Of a DNA stretch of 12,156 bases, positions 1-8,300 are shown one piece after another. The translations under genes were made by a program, and so were the position numbers. Each line of letters opens with the position of its first letter. Position 1 is the stretch's first letter. The notes under the pieces are model-generated. The model saw only the letters and a list, made by a program, of their open reading frames with translations. It did no database searches and had not been told where the DNA came from. This stretch comes from Saccoglossus kowalevskii (taxonomy: Eukaryota > Hemichordata > Enteropneusta > Harrimaniidae), in NCBI RefSeq assembly GCF_000003605.2, contig NW_003130854.1:1990087-2002242 (forward strand), given 5' to 3'.

Positions 1-689
1 GCAAAAATTTAACTATAAAGAAATTTTGAAATACAACACATATTAAAATTTAACTTAGACATTTAACAAACAAACAACTTTCAAGACTAATAACATCTTG
101 CATAACTTAGTAAGTAATCAAATAAAGCAATAGTCCCAAGTGACCCTCTATTATAGCTATTCAAGAGCTAATAATTATGCAGCTCTCAGTTAACAAGTTA
201 CACAAGACAACATTCACTGCTAAATCTGACCTAATTCTATCCACCTTTTTTGACACCCACCTGCACCTCTTACAATACACTAGTGCAGGAAAATTCCATT
301 TAGATTACAAGGTTGCCTCAGTTTGTTTTACTTCATAAAATATTTTTAGTTGAATTTACATTTCATTAAAACATACAATGAATTGAAATATGATAGCAAT
401 GGTCCACAATAAATCAAAGTGTTTTTTTTGTAAAGTTCACATGCAATAAGCAAAATACAATGCCAATATACCCTAGATGCAAATAGCCATTGAAATCTTG
501 CTGTCCTTTTAACAGCATTCGATTCTCTGCTGTCATCATCACCATGCCCCCCCCCCCTATGTAACCATAGCATTTGTAAAAGTGGACACGATGAGAGTAG
601 GATATGGAACCCTATTCAGGATAAGAAAAAAAAGTCTTGGCTCTCCTGTTCTCAACAAGATCTCAAAACCTATTTCTGTACAAGGAATA
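1..689. other. Non-coding region downstream of HECTD4
   Basis: AT-rich sequence with no coding segment I can support on either strand. It contains an 11-base C run at 547-557 preceded by a short TCATCATCACCATG stretch. Small open frames here have no splice support or recognisable protein composition. Confidence 0.6.
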
Positions 690-903
690 TTAACCCGTTG
701 AGCGGCAAATTTTGTTCATGCTTAAAATTGGTGTGTTTATTCACATTTTCTGTAATTTTCATTGAATTCAATCTTAATTTTGGACCAAACAGACTAAATA
801 TAACACTGCTGCTAGTTTTTTATCAAAATATTTCAAAATTGTCATCAATATTTTATATTTTGTGGATGGTGACTTAAGTTGATTTTGGTGCACAGAGGGT
901 TAA
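690..903. mobile_element. Putative MITE with TTAA ends (piggyBac-like)
   Basis: A 206-bp internal segment (694-899) is bounded by TTAA at 690-693 and 900-903. Its ends read CCCGTTGAGCGGCAAA and, on the other strand, CCCTCTGTGCACCAAA, an imperfect terminal inverted repeat with about two thirds identity. TTAA duplications and CCC-starting termini are the known signature of piggyBac-family elements and their non-coding derivatives. It has no coding capacity. Whether it is repeated elsewhere in the genome cannot be seen here. Confidence 0.5.
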
Positions 904-981
904 GCACATTTCTGAATTCTTGTTGACCATGGCTGACCAAGATACATTGAGTACTTTTGAGTAATTTCAAATCTGAGAAAA

Positions 982-987
982 TTTATT
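982..987 (-). promoter_or_regulatory. Alternative candidate poly(A) signal AATAAA
   Basis: A second AATAAA on the gene strand lies in an AT-rich stretch 1.2 kb past the stop. It would place the 3' end just before the putative MITE. Such hexamers are common by chance in DNA this AT-rich. Confidence 0.2.
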
Positions 988-1513
988 TTATCAAAGTTGT
1001 ATACTGTACATTCCTCTCACAGATAAATAATACGTTGACTATCAAGTATCTGGTGGTCAAATGCAAGAGAGAAAAGACTTAGACCCTAATGTAGAATATG
1101 ACTCTGTAACAGTATAGAGTGTACTGCTCATGCCCCATCAGAATTCAATGTCAGGGATGGCTGTTGTCACACAGCATTCATTCAATGTTCACATTAACAA
1201 ACAATGTGTTTTACATTTGTTGTATACACTGCATGGGACTAGTATTAAACATTGTAATTTTACAGGAAGTTGCGCATTTATCCAGACCAAGCAGCTCAGT
1301 ACATCATACAGTAACATATACACTGGTTATACAACCATGTCATATATAAACCAAAACATGCAACATGTTAGGAAATACTTGGTGTTACCTAACACAAACA
1401 ATGTAATATATGCATGACTACTTGGCACAAACATCATGTGACACGGAAGTGAAAGCCTACATACCTATAAGTATTCATGGATTGTTATACTAAACCTTTA
1501 GTATATTTTGATG

Positions 1514-1519
1514 TTTATT
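1514..1519 (-). promoter_or_regulatory. Candidate poly(A) signal AATAAA for HECTD4
   Basis: TTTATT on the plus strand reads AATAAA on the gene strand. It is the first canonical signal after the stop at 2212 and would give a 3' UTR of about 0.7 kb containing the minisatellite. No strong GU-rich element is obvious after it. Other AATAAA copies at 982-987 and 736-741 are alternatives. Confidence 0.3.
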
Positions 1520-1653
1520 TTGTTGCGCTTAGAGTAGAATATGAAACAAACAATTTATACCCACTTGCTCTCAGACAATAATTTCTGCATATGGTATTGC
1601 TGTTGAAATGAAAACACTATCTATTTTACGGTGCATGGAAAGCTCATTATGTA

Positions 1654-1950
1654 CATGAATATTTACTTAATATGTTGCACGTGAATGCTTACCATGAATA
1701 TTTTTGCAAAATTTGTATGTGAATGTTTACTCATGCTTATCATGAATATTTTGCAAAAGTTGTATGTGAATGTTTACTCATGTTGCACATGAATACTTAC
1801 CATGAATATTTTGCAAAAGTAGTATGTGAATGTTTACTCATGTTTCACATGAATGCTTACCATGAATATTTTGCAAAAGTTGTATGTGAATGTTTACTCA
1901 TGTTGCACATGAATGCTTACCATGAATATTTACTCATGTTGCACATGAAC
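1654..1950. repeat. 60-bp tandem repeat (minisatellite) downstream of HECTD4 stop
   Basis: Three adjacent full copies of a 60-bp unit, 1741-1800, 1801-1860 and 1861-1920, differ at one to three positions. They start CATGAATATTTTGCAAAAGT and end near GAATGCTTAC. A 48-bp shortened copy (1693-1740) precedes them. A 39-bp relative lies at 1654-1692, and a 30-bp copy with an internal deletion follows at 1921-1950. The unit is built from shorter related pieces of the type CATGAATRYTTAC. Each full copy holds TCATGT-N3-ACATGA, a 6-bp dyad. If the transcript extends past 1519, the array lies in the HECTD4 3' UTR. Confidence 0.93.
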
Positions 1951-2211
1951 AATGCTGTCTATTATGTGTTTTGCATTGTCATTTTTTATGAATTATTTTG
2001 AAGAATTAGCATAGATTAGGACCATATAGTTACCAGTTTCAAATCAAAATTGTAACACAAATAGCTGAATATATTCTGATGATGTATTCAAGACTTTACA
2101 TGTTGATTATCAAAGGCTGACATTTAAAGTCAGTTCAACAGATTGCACCTAGATGAGCAGCATACATGTATAATAACCTTAAGCAGATTTTTTCAAGAAG
2201 TAATCTTTCTT
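1951..2211 (-). other. Proximal 3' UTR of HECTD4
   Basis: The 261 bases directly after the TGA stop on the gene strand are AT-rich and contain no poly(A) hexamer, so the transcript must extend into the repeat array or beyond if a canonical signal is used. No other element is recognised. Confidence 0.5.
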
Positions 2212-2348
2212 TCAACCACTAAGTGGATCTTCTCTGCAGTTTATTGCATACAATAGTCTCTCTGTCATAATCTGTTGTGTAGAATACTGCGGTAACTTGA
2301 TCATAAACATGCAAGTCTCCACTCGAATAAATCTAGCATCGGGCTGAG
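2212..2348 (-). CDS. HECTD4: HECTD4 exon N (last coding exon) with catalytic cysteine and stop
   Basis: The exon starts after TTTTATTTTTCCAG with CTCAGCCC. It completes a Thr codon and then encodes 44 residues and TGA at 2214-2212. The catalytic cysteine is in VETCMFMIKLPQYS, codon at 2313-2311. The family motif is (T)C...L.LP.Y, and the cysteine is followed by 32 residues, the spacing expected for HECT domains. The chain ends INCREDPLSG. The phenylalanine often found four residues from the end in other HECT ligases is not present. Confidence 0.96.
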
Positions 2349-5300
2349 CTGGAAAAATAAAATAAAAATATTTTACATATTGAAAGAATACGTTATTACA
2401 GAATAAAATTATGATTAGCATGTATCCACTATTACTGACACAGTCCCTGTGCAGTATTTGAAGTTCTTGGAATTTAAAATTAGTTGTGAAACAAAATTAC
2501 ATCAATAACCCACCATGAGTGACCTTCAAACTATGTTTGAATGCAGTTGGCTAGGCATGTCAGAGAACAATCTTATTAAAAGTGAAATTCAAGTAGAGGT
2601 GCTGGTCATTTTTAATACATAGGGTGGTGTGTACACCGAAAATTACTAAAGCAAGTCATGTTAAGGTGTGAAAGAAGAACTTTCCTAAACATGATAGGTA
2701 GCCACCTTGTCAGGTGTATGGTAATTAAATACAATAAACACCAGTGATCAGAATTAAAAGAATTGTAAAAATATGCATGATAGTCATTAGTTTGAATAAA
2801 CTAAAATGGCTGTCAAAAAAATTATTTTTATGCACCAACTCTGAACAAAATCAGTCTTAGGAGAAAGATAAATAAAGCCGGACTAGCTGGATATTGGCCG
2901 AGTAAAGATATTACTAACTATGTACTTACTGGTATGACTATCTGGTGGAGCTATCTTCATTGGATAGGGCGGGGTGTGACTAGTATCTTTGTTTCCATCT
3001 TTACACGGACATGTGCTTGGTATGCGTTCCTGATTACAGGCAAATTTCACAAACTTTGACAACTCCTCTTGAGAAAAACTCTCTAAGGCATTCCAGAAGT
3101 ATTCAATATGAGGATCAGTTTCCATCAACCCAACCTGGTACATAGTATGGCTCTGTAAAAAAAATGATTGTTTGAAAAAAAGTAACTATCTCATACAAGT
3201 TCAAAAAGGAAGAACACTAACTAGTGTATATACTATTATTACTGTTCGACCAAGGGTCTTTGTGCCTAGCATAAATGCACATGTAACAATCAAATACACA
3301 ATGGTAACCGAAATCCATCCAGGAAAACCTTAGTGATGGATGCCATCTTCTACTGTGTACATCAATAATACAACCACAAAATTTCCTGTATGTTCCTGTT
3401 CTAAACTATGTACTGCATTTGTATTGGCAGAGAATGATTATATTCATCCTGTAACCAAATATTATTCACTTGTGGCCTAAAATGAAAACAAAACCTCATC
3501 ACATGTAAAGCTACAGCCTGTACGTGACATGGTGTGAGGTACAAATTGTACAATACTTTACCTTGAGAAAGTCCAAGTCAACTGTAGGCAGGCCACAAGT
3601 TGTGAGTTGCATATCATACGGTGTCATAAGTGTCAATAACTGTACTGGCATGAGAGACGCTAAGCCACATCTAACAGCCAACATTCTATTACAACACTTT
3701 AGTTCATCCATTCTTAGTTTACATATGGCATCTATGTACTCTTGTCTGTTGTTCAGACTGAAACAAATCAACGTGCAAGTTAAACATATACCTTTGTCTG
3801 TTAATACAATTACCAATTAGAAACAACGATAATAGCGTATTTTTAATCATTTTCATTCTTGGGATTACAACTAACATATCCTACATCGATTGCAAAGCAT
3901 ACTACTTAAATAACGCTGGGTTTTATAAAGTAATCTTGTTGTGGAGTTGTGTAACATAACCTACCAGACATTGATATTTCTACCTCCTGGCCTCAATTCT
4001 ACCTCTTCACCAGTAACAGTATTGTAAGTAAATTGATATAAACAACCGTCTGAACACAATGCAGAGAGATCATTCTCATTGACAGCCTGCAGAGTAATAT
4101 TAGATGAGAGTCAGAACACATCAGACAGAGTTAGCATCAAACATTACCATTTCATTTTAACTTCTGCAAACAATCCTACTAACCTGCTCCAGTTTTTTAA
4201 TAAAGCTATACGTCAATATATCAGCTTCCTGGAGGTCAGTCTCCAGATCCAGTGGATAGTCAACCAGACATTTCCAGAATGTAGACAGAAGATCCAGACC
4301 TATGGGTATATTGGCACGTATGGAAATACCCAGCAACTGTAAAATAAATCAAAGTATATTATTGGAACTGTCTGTTCATGTCTTAGATGCAACTTGATAC
4401 ATGTACATGAAAATGTAAAACCAAAATGGTTGCCAGCTAGCTGAGTTTTCATCACAATAATAAACACATGTCATATGTTTGACCACTTAATATGACAATG
4501 AGTATTTTAGTGATAGCTGCACACTTGTATTTCTAGAAGGAAAGAATAAGCTAACAATTGTTCATCTCTGATGCACAACAATATTGTTTGACGTAATGTT
4601 TAGCCTGTCCGATTGTTGGTTTTGCTCTTATGATTGGCTGTAAACGCATGGAATACACCCCACCCACTTGCCAGGTTCGCTGCATTATTATTTTGGCGAT
4701 TGCCATCCATTTAGTTGGGGTGGAAAGCTGTTTGTCCCATGTATTATTTTCAGTGCACATAAAAATCCAGTTGTTGCAAAGAGTAGCGGTTAGGTTTGAG
4801 TCTATTACAGAAACGTATCAGGCTGACCAAATCCAAACAAATGGGAACTACGTAACAATTATGGAACACTATTTACACTCATTGTTTATCTTAGATAAAT
4901 AGTTTTAAAATTTTAACACAAACTAGAAATACAATAACTTACTTGTCCGAAAAACTGTAAAAGTTTCTCTTCAGCATACGTCATAGCACCAGGTTTAAGA
5001 ATATATTTGCCTTTATTCTTACCGCTAGCTGAACTAGGGCATGGTAGCAATAAGTTGAGACTTGTACTCTGCAATTCCTTGATCACTTGCCACAAAAACT
5101 GTCTAAAAGAACCACCTGTCAAAGAAGAAATGGCCCCTGTTACAATTTTTATAAGATGATATACATGTGCACTTTTATGCAAACGAAACAAATTTGAAAT
5201 CAGTCATGTATAATATGTTAAATAAAAACAACATTTATTGTATAAAAAACATTTTCAAATATTGCCTCAGATGTCAATTTGTTCATCATCTATAGATTAA

Positions 5301-8300
5301 ATATGAAAGATGAGAAAGTGAGGAAGAGGTTCTAGACTGCTTCTGAGGATGAATAATAAAGACTTACTTGTGCCATGGACTTCTTCACCAGCAAGTCTAA
5401 CATTAAAAGAAAAAGTGGGATCTCCTCCACTGGCTATTCTTACACAGAACTGATTGGAGGGTGTGCTTGCTAACTGTCTCACGGCTTGACAGAACTGAGT
5501 TGATACTGAGTCTTTTGCATCACCTTTCAAAGAAAAGCACACACACACAAAAGGATTAAAATACAGAAGCACAAGAAAGGCACAGTTATAAATTTTTAAG
5601 TTTGCTTAGCATTATAGTTAATTACATGGAACAAGATTTGCATTTATGAGCAAAAATGAAATCTGGTAACTTGGACAGATTTTACTTGAGATGATTCAGG
5701 TCAAATTAAATAATTTAATTTTCGATGATGTTTTTATGCAAAATGCGTTTCTGATCTGACGTACGTAATTCGGCAATGACTAAATTAGTACAATAACTGT
5801 GACTCATTTTACTAATTAGTGTGGAAAAGTTGACAACTGGGCAACAGGAAACTGATGACCATTATGCACAATAACTGCATTTGCATTGTTGCTAATGAGA
5901 AATCAAATTGTGGATTTCTTCCAAGTCATATCAACATTAACATTGGTATTTATAACTCACCTCCAACTGTCTCCAATGGATCCAATACAATCTCTGGAGC
6001 AACTTGATCAAAATTCCTCTGTGCTGTTAAGTTCAGAATATGATTTAATAAAATGTTTTTTGTATCATGAAATATCAGTCCTCTAGCACTGGCCAGCAAT
6101 GCAGCTGTACTCTCACTGAACGTCTTGAATGGTCTCAGATCTACCAGTGGCAGAAAGAAGCATTCCAGGGTCTTGTTAAGTGACTGCAGGAGTGCAAATC
6201 TTAGACGAAGACTTTCCAGTGGAACATCTGTAAGAACAAATACAAATATCACATTACCGATACACATAAAAGACAATTATGGAATGACAGTGCTAAGCAA
6301 TTATTGATCCGTTTAAATACATGCAAGGTTATATCATGGTATGAGCTCCATAGTTATATACAATCAGTTTATAACATTATAGATTTCCGAGTGTTGGTTC
6401 TTTGCACATTCTTTCCTAACACACACAAAAACCTAAACAAACAATGTGTTAAGTTGTTTATTAACATTGCCTTTAACTGCAAAATAATTATTAGGAATCT
6501 AAGCTGATGTGAGCTTGAACAAAAATTATCATTATCAGAGCATGATTCTGGATTACTATTATTACTGAATTACTTTATACAGACTCATTTGAAGAAAGCA
6601 ATTTGTATTTTTAGTAAAGTTTGAAGTGTAGTTTAGATTTAGACTTACCACGAAGGCAGTTGTACACAGGGTTTGCCAAGTATGCATCAGTTAGGTAAAC
6701 CTCGTGAGCATGGAGTCTCGATGGTGTTATTGCCAGTTTTCTACATAGTGAATCAACAAACGAAACTATAGCACAGTCCATTTCCAATGTCCATTTCTTA
6801 CAGAGTTGTAAAGCTTCACTCACATCAGTACATGCACACCTGACAGTAGAAAGATACATATTTTTTTAACAAAAACTGTCAGTGACTAGTTAAGTTGAGT
6901 GAGAAGAATTAGAGAGAGGGGTAAATTGCTATCCTTTCCTATCAGAGACAACTGGACTGTTTTTGTACTGTCAAACTACAGTGTTTTCCCTTCCATCAAA
7001 TTTGTAGTGAAGATAAGTAAACCATTACTCAACTGAAATACGTCCATGACCCACAAACACACAATGTTATGTTCACTGTGCATGACAACAGCTGCAGTTG
7101 AAAAATACCACCAGCTGGGGGAATACAGCAAAATGATTTTCCCAAGCAATTGTGACGAGATAAAATTTAAAATGAAAAAAATGTACTTCTCCACACTCAC
7201 ACACACATGATTAAGATAAATGCACCTGCATATAGAACACATTTGAACAACAATGTCTAGCACTGAGTAATGACATAAATACCCACTCTCACTACCCGAC
7301 ATTCAATTGAGTTTGTGTTTTCTGTATTTACCTATCAAGGTGCAAGTCATAACCACAGGAAAATACAGCTCTCCAGACGGCTCTCACATCTTGCTTGACT
7401 TTATCTCCCACAAACTGCAGAAAACCTTCAAGATTCAAGACTTTATCTTCGCTGGACTCCTTAACTTTAACATCATCAGTCTTCAGCTTCTCACTGGTCT
7501 CCCTAGTTGACTTCTCAACCTTCTTGTATTTTTTCTCAAGTCCTGGTGTCCTGGTGGTACATCAAGAGAAATCAACACACCATGATTCACATGTACACAT
7601 GTTTACATTTTTAACACATATATGTACCTTATGCTGAATATTAGTATTTGAGAACTAGACATGAACTGCACAGTTTTATAGACAGATTGCTCACAGACAA
7701 TCTAAACAGAACTACTTACTTGACTTTGAGGGTGACTTCACCCAATGCCAGTCTCTCTTTACTTCCTTTGCCGCCTTTCTTAATTGCTTTGGCAGCTTTC
7801 TCACCATCTTTACCATTCTTACCTTCAAAAATAACACAGTCAAGTTCAGTGATGTGACCAAGTTACAAATTATGAATAATATTGTGAGCAGGTGCATGGC
7901 TGTAAAGATGATACTGGTAATTCATTTACATGAGTATTGACAGCACTGCTCTTGTGTTGGGAAAGATATTCAGTTGAGATCATACGATTCAAATAACAAA
8001 CTAGGAATAATTAAAATTAATTTAAATGTTTTTGTATGCACAGAGAACTGACAACTTTTTACGTCCACTGTGAACTTACACCTTTAGATTCATAGCGTCA
8101 CATTACCTTCTTTGGTCTGTGGTTTCCCTTTGCTTGGTTTCGGTATACCATACTGTCTGAGGACATGGTTGATATGCTCACTCACAGACTTCTTTGGTGG
8201 CCGCACATTAGAGAAGAAATGATACAAAAGATTTCCTGGTGTCTGAGACAAAACCTGATCTTTGGTGAGACTGACATCAGTACCCAATACCTCTTTACTT

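Larger units (their letters stand above)
904..1653. other. Non-coding region, probably 3' flank or distal 3' UTR
   Basis: AT-rich DNA between the putative MITE and the minisatellite. Apart from the candidate poly(A) hexamers, no gene, RNA or clear repeat is seen. Short plus-strand open frames at 1119-1417 overlap each other in different phases and look like chance. Confidence 0.55.

Noticed and set aside
346-573. Small minus-strand open frame at the start of the window
   Set aside because: It crosses a poly-C run, has no recognisable composition and lies in AT-rich non-coding DNA.
1723-2001. Protein of 20-residue repeats on the plus strand
   Set aside because: Explained by the 60-bp minisatellite unit. 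No splice sites, upstream exons or known repeat protein pattern. Kept only as a low-interest finding.
2344-2348. Alternative acceptor after CTCAG for exon N
   Set aside because: It would leave the single base from exon M unmatched and break the frame before the catalytic cysteine.
3150-3152. Alternative acceptor two bases downstream for exon M
   Set aside because: Using the second AG would shift the frame. Only the first AG continues the phase 0 junction from exon L.
3524-3820. 98-codon plus-strand open frame
   Set aside because: It is antisense to HECT exon L and is a shadow of that exon.
4785-4810. tRNA B-box-like word GGTTTGAGTCT, possible SINE or tRNA
   Set aside because: No A box at suitable spacing and no cloverleaf arms could be formed around it.
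6976-7302. 108-codon open frame on the gene strand in the exon E-F intron
   Set aside because: Exons E and F join perfectly in frame without it, and it has no fitting acceptor and donor.
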